From: Cavia porcellus
Taxonomy: Eukaryota > Chordata > Mammalia > Rodentia > Caviidae
Length of the DNA: 64,000 bases
Assembly: GCF_034190915.1 (NCBI RefSeq)
Contig: NW_026947506.1
Location: 13,453,501 to 13,517,500, forward strand
Direction: 5' to 3'
The notes beneath the pieces were generated by a model, which saw nothing but the letters and a program-made list of their open reading frames with translations, was not told the origin of the DNA and did not search any database. Below are positions 1 through 11,086 of the stretch, piece by piece; the first letter of the stretch is position 1, and every line of letters starts with the position of its first letter. Position numbers and translations under genes: made by a program.

Positions 1-2667
1 ATATTTCAGTATGTCAATATATCCCTATGGGTGTCATCATTCAGCATGAAGTAGTGGGGTCCTTTCCAGTTTTCTAACTGGTGACATAAAATGTAGTGCC
101 TGTGGTATGGACAAAGGGAGAGTGGGCATGGGCAGCCAAGGTACTTTGTAGAGAGTCACTGAGATTGGTTTTGGGGTGTAGAGTTAGAAATTTGGCAACT
201 TTGGGTTCATTGTTCATTCTTGTACTTTGTTGCTCAGGAGCTTGTGTGTCCATGGACCTGCAAACTCAGGGGTTTTCCGGTTATGATGATTGTGCTCATC
301 AGAAAACATGTAAATGTGTCTCAGCCTTTTTCTTGTAATTGTGATATAGAGCATAAAAGATTTAGTAGCATTTTTTAGGTGCAGGTATATTTTAAAATCT
401 GAAAATTTTCCAAAAAGATAAAACATAGAAAAAAATTATCCAAAAAGAATACATACATATGAAATAAAAGGATAATGCACAAAACAAAATGGTGAGAATA
501 CTGGGAAGAAAATGTACAGACTTAGACTGAGAAGCACTCTGCTATGGATTCATTATATTTTATGCTTAATGCAACTGTATCTATAAAACCACTAAAAAAT
601 ACAAATTTGAAAAACAATAGGAGATTCTGTTTAAAGCCAAGGGACATCCTTCTTTTTGAAATCTGAAACAAAAAAATGGAGGGATGGTGTGTCAAACTAT
701 GCATAAAACACTGTATCAGTACAGTAATGTCAGCCTGAAATTCAGACAACATGTATACACACTAAACCTAAAAGAAATATCAAGAAGCACACTTCCTTTA
801 AAAAAAATATTTGATACAGCTGGTAGTACAAATCAACAGTAAGATGTAATCACTTCTTTATTAAACTTTTAAAGCTACACACTCCAATGATTCATAAAAA
901 ATATATGAACCTAAAATATCAAAGAAAGTATAGGAAAATGACTTGCTCATATATAAATCAGGAAATCCTTAGACATAAAATTGCAGAGCTGCATACCCCA
1001 GCCTCATGCACATGTATTTTTATTGCCCAAATACCACAATACAGGGTTCAAATTATAATTAATTCATCCAGTAGTATATTCCATATTTATTTGCACTGGT
1101 TTACATAGATATATGCCTGTAAGTGCTCCATTGTTTGTGTGCATAACATTTTATTTGCCTTTCCACAGTCAGACAGAGCCAGCTTCACAAATTCTGTCAC
1201 TGGCATGAATGCAGTGAAAACATTCTTTTACTTGCTGTCCCAGAATCAGATTTGCGACATCCCATGGATGCTCACGAGTGTCTTTGCTGGTGCACAGGAT
1301 ATGACCCACTAAAAAACTTAATTTATATACTGTTTTCTGTTAATTGTTGGGATATGGCTACTATTATAAATTTTTCGTGCATATACTCCACGATCAGTGT
1401 AACAAATGTTTTTCAATTTGATGCTATACTTTATAGTAAGATATATATTTTTAGATGATTGTGAACATTTGTTTTTGACAAAGTTGATGTGTTTGTTACA
1501 TAACTTGTATGTTAGCAAATACAATGTATTTTGTTGTGACAAGATACCTGCTTATATGCTAAAATCATTGTATATTATACCATGTATGGAATGTTATATT
1601 GTTTTCTTTCTTATTGAAGCCAATATCATTTAAGTAATTTTTTTGTTTTCTTGCTATCAAAATTTTAGTTGGGACATTGATATTGCAATGAATTTAATTT
1701 GGTGTTAAGTTTTCCACCACACATACCAAAAACAAACCATCTTCTGAATTTCTGACTGCCCTGATGAGTAGAATATCACTTGTCTCTAAAAGAATTACAG
1801 TAATGTCTCTGAATATTATAAATGATGGTATGATCTATCAATAACAACAGTTTGAAAGAAATTTTTGTCAGCTATGCAGTTGTTTTTGGGAGCATGGCTG
1901 CTATTGAATGTACAAGGCAAATGCCTTTATTCTACTCCTGTGTGCTATGATACCGTTCTATCTTTGGTAATTACTATTGTTTTTACCTGATACTGTGAAC
2001 TAACAGTGTGAAGCAAAGCTTAACTCATGTGACATATCAGTCAGTTTCATAAAAAGGGAATTTACTAAGTTATAATTCAGGCTTTTTTCTTTGACCAATT
2101 TATGAGATAAATTTGTACAGTGCCATTAATCATTGTTCATAATAAGGACCCCTCCCTGATGTTTGCACTGTGTGCCAGTTGCCTTCAAACATATATGTTG
2201 GGCCACTTTCTGACTGTATTTTTTACTGTCTTTTTAAGAAAGCTGTAATTTGCATAGTGTTTAATATAGCGCTCTTGACTACAAAAGCTGTAGAATTCTA
2301 TGGTATCATGAAAACATATGTCAACACTGCATTAAGTATCCCTAATCCAGTAAGTATAGCTTGCTGGCCTTAATTATGCTTATGCACATAAATTACACAC
2401 CAGTGGTGTAATACCATTAAAAATTATGTCTACTTGTATCTGAAATATCTGACACAATTCATGTAACAAAAGACACTGCAGTGCCAGTCTTTACACCCTA
2501 CAATATATGGCTAACTTCTGTGCACCACCTTTCTCCTTTCCATCACCAAGAAGATGTATAGTGTGTATCACTATTCCCACTAGTAATAGAATATTGAAAC
2601 CATGAGACATTTATCCTGAGTACATTCACTTTCTCATTATTTTACCATGAAAATAACTCTTACTGAA
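1..2667. other. AT-rich stretch without recognised gene
   Basis: About 2.7 kb of AT-rich DNA. All open frames are short (under about 85 codons), lack recognisable motifs, and overlap one another on both strands, as expected by chance. I see no RNA gene, LTR or LINE here. Very old, unrecognisable repeat remnants cannot be excluded. Confidence 0.6.
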
Positions 2668-2838
2668 TCTGTTGAGCCATGCTTGTAATCCAAGCCACTC
2701 AGTGGGTGAAGAAAAAGTTGAGTTCAGTCTTCTCAACTTAGTGAGAGCCTGTCTCAAAATATACCTTCAAGTTCTGCAGATATAGCTCAGTGCTTTAGTA
2801 CTCCTAGGTTTACTCTCCAGTATCCAAATATTTTAATA
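2668..2838 (+). mobile_element. B1-dID-type composite SINE
   Basis: A 7SL-derived B1-like left part (phrases like 'gccatgcttgtaatccaagc' and 'gagagcctgtctcaaaa') is followed directly by an ID-like tRNA-derived part ('gatatagctcagtgcttta'). The fused B1+ID order is known from several non-murid rodent families. The copy is diverged and has no clear A tail, so it is old. A shorter relative lies at 8050-8152. Confidence 0.65.
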
Positions 2839-4268
2839 GGCTAGCTTTGGGAGACACTTACTGAGATGCCTTAGGAAACTATGCAGCAGTTGTCTCTTTA
2901 CATGCATTTGAAGTTAAAGGAAAGAAAAGTTGAGGTAAGGAATTTAAACATAGGATAGCATTAAAAGATAACTATTACAAATTAGTATGATTTTGTTGTT
3001 CAGGAAATATACTTTTTATGGTAATTTTTGTGGAGAAGGCACATATATGCCTGTATCAGAGGAATACATAAACAATAAAATACAAATGAATGAGGCATCT
3101 CATTCTGAATGTACATATTAAAAAGTTTGTTTTCTCAATGCTGTTGCTGGTGTTTTGCATAGCAAATAAGACAGGATGCCAAAACAAACCAAAAGGATTA
3201 TGTAAAACTTTAAAATGTCTACTCAAATGTAAAAGCAATAAAATTACAAAGAAACATGAAGGGATAACCTATAGAATAGGAAAAAATTTGCCTGATACTC
3301 CTCAAAAATTAACATGTAAAACAGACAAGATAGGGAAATGACTAGACATTTTTCAGGATAAATACAAATTGCCAATAAGTTCCTGAAAAATTCTTGGCAT
3401 TTTTGTCCTATACAAAAATGCAAATTGCAACATTGTCTCATTAGAGACAAAATACATCACCAAAAACTCAAAACAATGTTCTTGAGGCTGCAGAGCAAAA
3501 GGAATCATTCAACATCTTTGGTGGGAAATTAGTAGTTCAACCATTACCAAAGTCAGTGCAAAATATCAAAAACACTATGAATAGTAATTTGATTCATTGC
3601 AGTGCTTCCTATTGTAGGTTCATCCCCAAAGGGTTAAAGACCTATTGAGTGATGTATATTCCTGTTTATTGTACCAATATTCACCTTTTCTTTGGGGTAG
3701 CAGCAGTGAGCATTGCTCTGTCAGACACCAGATACCAAAGATAATTAATACTATTCAGTGTACTCCATTTAGTAAATGATATGGGATACCTTATTATGAA
3801 GTGGGCTCAAAATTAGAGATTTCTACCACCAAGTCAATATAAGAATGATAAGCATATGAATATGGCAAGAACATCACTATTATATTCATTAGATTTGGTG
3901 TACTAAGTACATATACAGTATATTTTATTTCAATTATTTTAGTTGGTGAGATATTTACACTTTTTACCTCAAGGAATATCTGTAACCAGTTCACCTTTAT
4001 TGAGGTGGTGATGTACATAAAACTAACCTCATTACATTCTCTCCTGAATTCATCACTGTTAGTCATTGTATTCCAGTGAAACATGTATGCACATCTATAT
4101 AAAAGTTTCTTTCTCTACTTTTCTTAGAAAAGATGCATTAAATTTCCTTATGTAATGAGGGTCCACAGAATGCTCAAATGAAGATAGAAGGCTAAGAACA
4201 AGAAGGAACAAAGTAAGCACAGTTCAAGAAGAAAAACTTTGAATTCCCACAAAAGAAATTGTTGATAG
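2839..4268. other. AT-rich stretch left of class II provirus
   Basis: No gene or named repeat recognised. The sequence just left of the LTR at 4269 does not match the sequence that precedes the other LTRs of this family (8390-10344 on plus, 53984-55870 on minus). This copy therefore has a different left flank. Confidence 0.5.
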
Positions 4269-4664
4269 TGTTGAAGTTCAATACATGTGCAGGACTATGG
4301 TGTGGCCCAGGCCTGAGTGAACTGAAAATGAAGAGATGCCTCAGGGGACAAGAGAGATCACAGGTGAGGCCACGTAGAGACATTCTGTGGTTCTTAATTA
4401 GCATCTTCTGTTCCTCTGAGGGGTCCTTGAACACCTCCCAAGATCCTGCTCAGCTTTCCTCCATGGTCCACTCAACTCCTTGCTTGTTCTGGTTACATAT
4501 GGGCTTCCCAGGGTCAGTTGGCTGACCAGCTAGCAGAATTATGAGCTCTGCCAAGGATCCCACTCCTCCTGTAGCCCTAAAGACCATGCTGTGTGTCTCA
4601 TCCCTTTGAGACTTCACCATGCACTAGCCTGGGGGACTGGGAGTCTAGGGACAGACCCCAACAG
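4269..4664 (+). repeat. LTR 1 of plus-strand class II provirus
   Basis: About 395 bp. It starts near TGTTGAAG and ends just before the primer-binding site. It aligns by eye with the LTRs at 10345-10749 (+), 53447-53983 (-) and 44492-44915 (-), sharing for example 'ctcaactccttgcttgttct'. Borders are estimates to within a few bases, and no target duplication was found. Confidence 0.6.
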
Positions 4665-4666
4665 CT

Positions 4667-4684
4667 TGGCACCTGAACAGAGAC
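4667..4684 (+). other. Retroviral primer-binding site, tRNA-Lys type
   Basis: Reads tggcacctgaacagagac, two bases after the LTR. It is close to the 3' complement of the tRNA-Lys used by some betaretroviruses and lentiviruses. Related sites follow the LTRs at 10752 (+) and 53445 (-). Confidence 0.7.
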
Positions 4685-4811
4685 TGTGCAGTGGACATGT
4701 CTGCTGTGGAGGGTGACTTACCTTCACTGTGTTCCTGGGTGGGATATTTCCCACCCAGGTCTATTTCATCTTGTATCCTTTTCTTTGGAAAAATTCTTCA
4801 TCTGGTAAGTC

Positions 4812-5390
4812 ATGGGGAATCCTCTGTTTGAAGCACAGCAGAACCACAAAGCAGAACTACTTTTCCTTCTGGGAAGGCAGGCCATGTTACCTTCAAGAAT
4901 AGTGTGGTGCAACTTGTTGGAAACTCATGATTGTTGTCCTTGGTATCCTGAGGCGGGTACTATGCTCATTGTGGAAGACTGGGACAAGATAGGCAAACTG
5001 CTGCATGAGGAGCCTCAAACTCCAATCTCTATCTTGCACACCTGGTATTTGTTTTTTTGGTTTTTTTGTTTTGTTTTTTGTTTGTTTGTTTGTTTGTTTG
5101 TTTGTTTTTTTGCTGGTCTGTTATGACTTTTGGCAGGCAGCAGATGGAACACTGCATGGTTGGCTTTCCCACTTTTCCTGAGTGTACTGCTTCTGTTGTT
5201 TCTACATCTCCCCCATACGTTTTTGCCCCTTGCTGCTGCCAGCACAAGATGCAAGCCCTGTAAAACCTTTGTGCAACTCTCCACCAGTTCTCTCACTCAG
5301 AAGGTGGCCCAAGAAGGTAAACAGTATAGGGAGTTAATTGCTTGTCCTCTTTTGAGTCAATAAGGACAAGAGCCCCACTTTGAAAGTTTG
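4812..5390 (+). pseudogene. Class II gag remnant (matrix start and downstream piece)
   Basis: An open frame from 4812 begins with MGNP, a plausible myristoylation signal, and contains CCPWYPEAGT, resembling the PWFP region of betaretroviral matrix. It then runs into a (TTTG)n tract near 5049-5110, where the frame is lost. The 5130-5363 stretch (ending ...KVAQEGKQYRELIACPLL) matches the minus-strand gag piece at 52818-53039. Relative to the minus copy, about 0.95 kb of later gag and early pro is deleted near 5390-5430. It is non-functional. Confidence 0.6.
5049..5110 (+). repeat. (TTTG)n simple repeat
   Basis: A T-rich tract resolving into about six or more TTTG units. It lies inside the gag remnant and interrupts its frame. 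Confidence 0.85.
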
Positions 5391-8045
5391 TGTGCTGATT
5401 ATACCGGAGTATTGTTACTTCAATTGTGGTCTCTCTTACCCACTCAACTAAAGGTTTCTGAATCTGAATCTGTAGCTCAATTAATTGTCTTTCCTTAATC
5501 TCATCTACAGCTTGTGATGTTACTCATAAAAAGGATTTCACTCTAGTGTGGTGGCTTCTGCTTAGCTATTAGCTTTAGCTATTGACAACCTTTCCTTTTC
5601 AAGTTTCATTCTCCTCTATTTGATGCTTTATGGAGTCACACAGATTCTGCTGATGCAATATCTGACATTCCCATCTACAGCAGGCCCTTCAGAGCATTGC
5701 TCACACATTCACCACAGTTTTGGTGGATCGAGTCCTAAAAGACTGCCTTCTCTCATTGCTCATTTTCAGTTCAGCCCCTTGGCCCACAGAGGTTCTTGTT
5801 ACCATCCAGAGCAGCAAGGCATTTATTGTTGAATGATTACATTTACCCCAGTCACCTGGTAGTATTTTAAATGAAAGCTATTTGCTTATACTGGCAGGGC
5901 AGCAGCCTTTTTGCTGACCCTTGATGTATATGTCCCTTTGTTTTGTTTTTACCTGCAGAACCCCTGCAGTCACGTCCAAGATCCTTTCATGCAAGATCTC
6001 TGCTAATTGGCCTATAACAAATCTGACTGGTCAATTTATAGTTGTAGATTCTAAATTTGCAAAAAGTTATTGTAATTCAGTTTGGTTAAGGATATGTTTG
6101 AGTGCACTCTGATTTTGTAAGGTGTTTTTCAGTCTATCTGTGTATCTGTTTATCTATTTGTCTAGTCTGTGTGTAAGCAGTTGATAGGAGTTGCTGAGCT
6201 AGTGACCATTCACATGTGTGGAGTAAAAAGCAACAATGCCCATACAAGAGTGCCAAGTAGACAGAACACCTGGGAAATGCCCTGAGAGCATGGGGTGTAG
6301 AAGGTGAGCTAATTTAGCAAAGGGATATGGAATGAGTATTTAAATAGACTTACAGAGTACTCACAGATCCTGACAGTCTATGTTCTTGTTTCTGTGTTTG
6401 TTGAATCTGTACAGATCATCTATGTTTATTCATTTGTCTGCTATATAAACAGCTGTCCCTTTTGTTTTGAAATCAATAATTTTTCTCCTTTTTCATTTTT
6501 GGATCATTTGATCAAAAATTCATTTGGGTTGTGAATTTAGAAAGCATGCTTTCACCTTGGTTGCTGGTTAGTCCAAATGACACAAAGTTTGGGTGTGTAA
6601 GTGTAATCTGTTAATTATCGTGAACTTGAAAGTCTCATTATTTAGAAAAGGAAAATAATATTAGGATAAATAACAAAATCCTTTGGGGTGAGGGTTGTTG
6701 GACAGGACTCTGACTGATAAATAAGAAAGCACCTGCCTGGTAACATTTTTAACCAGTTCTTGTTTACTGATCAAAGGCCCCAATAATCTCCATAGCCTTG
6801 TAAGAGACACTTAAACTAATGGTTGTAAAATATAGTATTGTTATATACTCACATTGATCATTATCCAAAAGAAATAATAACTTTTTGGTTTGAAAATGCC
6901 TATGCAAAGGTTTCATATGGCTTTGACAGTTGGTTGCTATCAACTTCATGACACGTTGGATATATTCATGGTTCTTGATGCATAGGCTTCCCAGGGATTA
7001 CTTATGATAATAGACTTCTCTTTCATGTTCAGACCTCTGCTGATTTCAAAAGACTTGTGTGATTCACATTCCACAAAAGGTCAATAAGTTGGATAGAAGC
7101 ATCTTGAGAATTAGATAATGGTGACTGACTAAAAGGTGATGTCAAAGCAGAAATTTGGATTATTGTAAGAATGTCATGGTTATCATGATACAATAATATG
7201 TGTGGTTCTGATTCCTGATCTACTATGTAAAATATGTCCCTATTAACACTGTAGGCATTAAAATGTTAAAATATTCATGAGTAGTAGAAAATAGGTTTCA
7301 TTTAATGTTCTAATGTGCTTTATGTTTAGATGAGAGAGTAATGTTAAGCTTACTACCTCTAATATACTGTATTGGCATCAGTCTTTTCTTCTGGATGTTC
7401 AACAGCTGAGATTTAAGGACCAAAAATGAGAGAGACAGATAGGCTAAAAGGATAGCCCAAATTTTGGCCCTGGCTCTTCAAGGTTGGTGGAGACCCAGGA
7501 TGTAAGAGAACTTCTACTTGCATCATCCTAAGATGCTCAGAGAGTTCCTGGTCTTCTGACCAAGAAGATAATAAGACCACAGAGGCAAGTGGTTTTCAAT
7601 GTAAGATGTGCCTAAGGAGCATCACCAGGAAAAAAGTCTCCCAAGCTTTCACAGAAAGCAACTTGGTCAAGCAAAGGCCATGAGTCTTCCTTGTGGCCGA
7701 CACTGACAGAAGAGCCAAGAGAAGTTATGTATGGTTCTAAGATAATTCCTGAGGGGACCTAACTGCCCTTGATAGGAACTGAGGAACTGATTGTAGTTAA
7801 TGCAGGTCTCATGTTAGCTTGGTCTTGAACTTCCTGCAGCAAAGTCTGGCCTCTAGAGATACAGTGCAATGTAAAATGTTGTCTGCGGGGGAAGCTTGGA
7901 TCACTAACATCCTCTGACAGTTGCTGTCTATACTGGTAACTGAATACTGTTATGAAATGATGGACTGTGATGAGTTTAAATTGGCAGTCTCCTCAGAGCT
8001 TCCCCAGCTTCAACTGGCCACTTATCCTGGGAGTCAACAAAACAC
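5391..8045 (+). mobile_element. Internal region of class II provirus, no intact genes
   Basis: About 2.6 kb collinear with the minus-strand provirus. 5440-5520 matches 51770-51840, 6100-6540 matches about 50720-50260, 6545-6665 matches 50100-49983, 6665-6950 matches 46320-46080, and 7380-8040 matches 45640-44947. I see no env or reverse-transcriptase motifs, and open frames are short. The point near 6665 is the uninterrupted equivalent of the site where the ORF2-less L1 at 46333-49970 inserted. Confidence 0.6.
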
Positions 8046-8049
8046 AACT

Positions 8050-8152
8050 TAGTGTGACCCTGTCTCAAAATATATCTTCAACTTCTGCAGATGTGGCCTA
8101 GTGTTTTCGTAGTACTCCCTTTCCTCCCCAGTGTCAACATTATTTTAATATT
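8050..8152 (+). mobile_element. B1-dID-type SINE fragment
   Basis: Contains 'gtgtgaccctgtctcaaaat' and 'cttctgcagatgtggcctag', matching the right B1 part and ID part of the element at 2668-2838. It sits at the right limit of the region shared with the minus-strand provirus. Confidence 0.55.
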
Positions 8153-8389
8153 CACAATTACACATCAGTAGTTGACCTTTTATCACTTGTGGACCTAGCA
8201 GTTATCCCTAAGCATTACTTAGATATCACATTTGTTTATACACTATCTTGAGCATCATTGATGCAGTTGGCATTTTAACCCATTGCTTCTTGTATTAAAT
8301 ACATTAGTAGAACTGTCATTTTTATATTTCTTGTTAGTTTATAAAAATTAACAGAAATATGCAAATTTTGATCATTTTGTATTTAAATA

Positions 8390-10344
8390 ATTGTGTTCCT
8401 AATTACTTCATTTGAATGAGCCCAGGTTTTCTCACTGTTGTTTATGTGAGACAGACCAGATGAGTACATTAAGGTATGGAGTATATAAAGTCCTTTTTTT
8501 GTACTGAGGGTCAAACTCATGATCTTGCACTTGCCAAGCAGATGCTTATGCCACTGAGATAAATCCTACCACCATAAAGTCTGTTTTGCATTTTAAGTAT
8601 CTAATCAACTGCTTTGGTGGTGTGTCTGCTTAGTAATGGTCAGCTTGGATTTCCAAGTGAACTCAGTCATCATGGTTTTGGGCATAAAGAATTCATTGTA
8701 GGTTTGTTGCAAACAGCATCAAAGGAGAACTGGAGGGGAAGATGCTGAGCTGTTGATTCTCATGGAGAAGCTGGTAGTACTGGTTTTCCAGATATGAAGT
8801 CAGCTATCATCATCATCAGAGGAGCTCAGGTCCTCATTATCACTGTGCATGGCTACTGTTCCCTTTTGTGGATCTCTGGCTCTTATCTTGAGCTTCATGT
8901 CTTAGCTCCAGTACTGATCACTCAACCTGGTGTCACAGATCCTGTGCTTAAGGGTGCAGACTTTCTAGCTTCCAACACTGACCTTTGACCCTTCCTGGTA
9001 CAAAAACTTAATAGAGATTTGCATGAGACATTGTCAGTGCCTCTAGGTCTCCAGGTAAACTTGAGGTGGTCCTTGCCATAGGCTCTTGGTTTTCAGCAGG
9101 ACTTGTTCAGGACCTTGTCATAGAATTCAACTTCTCAGCTGGATTTCTTAGGACTCTAGTATGTGAACAGATCTACACCTTTCTAAATCTGACATTTTGG
9201 GGTGAATATTTTAAAGTATTCTTATGAATTATAAGTTCCATATTAAATCCCTTTCCTTGCAAACCCTGACTACAAGAGATGGGAAAGGATAAGATGTGAC
9301 ATTTTTAAGACCTGACAATGTTCTTTAGTTACCTAATGTTCCATGTCACTTTTCTCATGGACAGAAGCCCAGCTATATCAATAGGTTGGTTTTGAAGCCT
9401 GTTGATAGATTTCCTACCAATATCAAGCCATTAAATTACTGTGTTGCATGAGCAAGACATAAGTATGTTAGGAACCTGCATGATGTTGCCTGTCACCAGA
9501 ACCTGACCCTTTAGGACCCATGCTGTCTCATTTCTGTATGCCTGAATTATCAATAAAGGATGCACTCAGGGAGGCATTCATTTTATATTGACAAATTAGT
9601 TTGCAAGTCTGATTTTGCTTATGTGAAGAAAAATGTAGGATGCACAACCTGAGTTCCCCAAAATCAATTATGATAGCATTATAGACCTATCTGAAGTTAT
9701 GGAAATTTAGCTATTGGCTCCCTTTATTCCATCTACAATTTGCCTTGTACCTAAGTGGTTCTGCAACATTTTACTAGACTTATACAACTACAACAGGGAT
9801 AAGTTTCTCAGAGCATCCCTCCTCCTTTTTGGTTTGTGGTTAGATAGTATGTAACAATACCCTGTCTCTGCTCAGCAGACCCTCATGTCTTTGCCTCAAA
9901 CTACTCTTTCTGCCATCAATGCTGGTTAAACATAGTCTGGGTAACCTCTTTGTGTTTTTCAAACAACTCTAGGTAAAATGTCACCTCTTCAATTGAGCTA
10001 ATGAGTTTCACACTGCCTTTTCTCATTTTCTTACAGCATCTTGTCCTTTTAATTTTTCTTTATTATCACCACTGTGAGTTTCATACTCATTTGGTATGAA
10101 ATTATTATGCTTGCTGAGAAACAGTATTGACCAAAAACAAAGTTTTACTCTGTCCTCAGCATTTCATGCCTCGCAATGACAAATTCTCTTCTGTTGACCA
10201 TAGTGACTAAGAATAAATGTGATAAGATAGGGCAAATGTCTATCAGTATTCAGTAAAATTGAAAGGCTATGTCTGGGAGTGGGAGAAAGTGGCAGTGTTT
10301 GAATGAGACTGGAGTGATGTGCACTTGTGATTCATCTTGGAAAC
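8390..10344 (+). other. Segment paralogous to minus strand 55870-53984
   Basis: Collinear in inverted orientation with 53984-55870. Examples are the 'gcatggctactgttccctttt' region near 8850 versus 55500, and the stretch near 10080-10300 versus 54250-54050. In both copies it lies immediately upstream of a class II LTR. No coding motif was recognised. It may be co-duplicated flanking DNA or a 3' part of an older element. A minus-oriented tRNA SINE (8491-8576) interrupts this copy only. Confidence 0.6.
8491..8576 (-). mobile_element. tRNA-derived SINE
   Basis: On the minus strand this is an ID-type body (reverse of 'ggtcaaactcatgatcttgc' through 'tgccactgagataaatcc') with its A tail at the left (T run at 8492-8499). 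It is absent from the paralogous segment near 55790, so it inserted in this copy after the two diverged. Confidence 0.65.
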
Positions 10345-10749
10345 TTGTTGGAGCCATTGAAGTTGAATACACATGCAGGGCTCTGGCATAGCCTGGGCAT
10401 GATAGATCTGAGAATGAGGAGACCCTCAGGATGAAAGATAGGTCACAGCTGGGGCCACCTGGAGACTTTCTGTATAGTTTTACTAAATTAGCATCATCTG
10501 TTGCTCTGAAGCAACCTGGAAACACTCTCAGAATCCTACTCAGGTTTCCTCAATTGTCTACTCAACTCCTTGCTTGTTTTGATTAAATATGTGCTGTGCA
10601 GCATCAGGCAGCCAGCTGGCAAACATATTTAGGAGCGCTGCCAAGTTTTAATCCTCCTGCAGCCCTAAGGATTGTGTCACTCCTTTCATTTTTGGGCTTT
10701 CACCATGCACCTGTTTGAGGGCTAGGAGATCTAGGCATTAACCCAACAG
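10345..10749 (+). repeat. LTR 2 of plus-strand class II provirus
   Basis: Aligns with LTR 1 and the minus-strand LTRs. It is followed by a primer site and a gag start, so it acts as a 5' LTR of a second, truncated element rather than only as a 3' LTR. Confidence 0.6.
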
Positions 10750-10751
10750 TG

Positions 10752-10769
10752 TGGTGCCTGAACAGGGAC
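10752..10769 (+). other. Second primer-binding site, tRNA-Lys type
   Basis: Reads tggtgcctgaacagggac, very close to a tRNA-Lys primer site and better preserved than the one at 4667. Confidence 0.75.
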
Positions 10770-11086
10770 TCTACAGTGGAGATGTCTGCTGTAGAGGGTG
10801 ACTTAACTATGCTGTGTTCCTGGAGGTGGAAAACAACGCCTGAAGCCTGTTTATTTCATTTTCTTTGGAAAATCCCTTCATTTTCTTAAAAAAAATCACT
10901 TCAGCAGTTAAGTCATGATGAATGCCATATCTGAAATGTAACAGAAACATAACACAGAACTGCTTTTCTTTAGGAAGACAAGCCATGCTACTTCCAAAGA
11001 TATTTTGGTGCAGCTCTTGTGGAAATTCATGATCATTGTCCTTGAGGTGGGTGTGGTCACTGTGACAGACTGGGAAAAAAATAGGC
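10770..11086 (+). pseudogene. Leader and truncated second gag start (class II)
   Basis: Matches minus-strand 53427-53095. A matrix-like start near 10912 is already damaged by an in-frame stop and other changes. It ends at 'gggaaaaaaatag', where a 5'-truncated LINE-1 begins. Confidence 0.55.

Larger units (their letters stand above)
4269..11086 (+). mobile_element. Class II (betaretrovirus-like) provirus remnants, plus strand
   Basis: Order: LTR (4269-4664), tRNA-Lys-type primer site (4667), broken gag, non-coding-looking internal sequence to 8045, an old SINE, a further internal or flank segment (8390-10344), a second LTR (10345-10749), a second primer site (10752) and the start of a second gag. 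The first part (4269-8045) is collinear with minus-strand 53983-44947. The 8390-10344 segment matches minus-strand 55870-53984. Class II assignment rests on the Lys-type primer site, a matrix-like gag start with PWYP, and a protease/dUTPase-like stretch in the paralogous copy. No reading frame is intact and env was not recognised. Confidence 0.7.

Noticed and set aside
1200..1330. Possible exon after a splice-acceptor-like tract at about 1165
   Set aside because: The downstream frame is short and matches no protein I recognise. One pyrimidine tract with AG is not enough.
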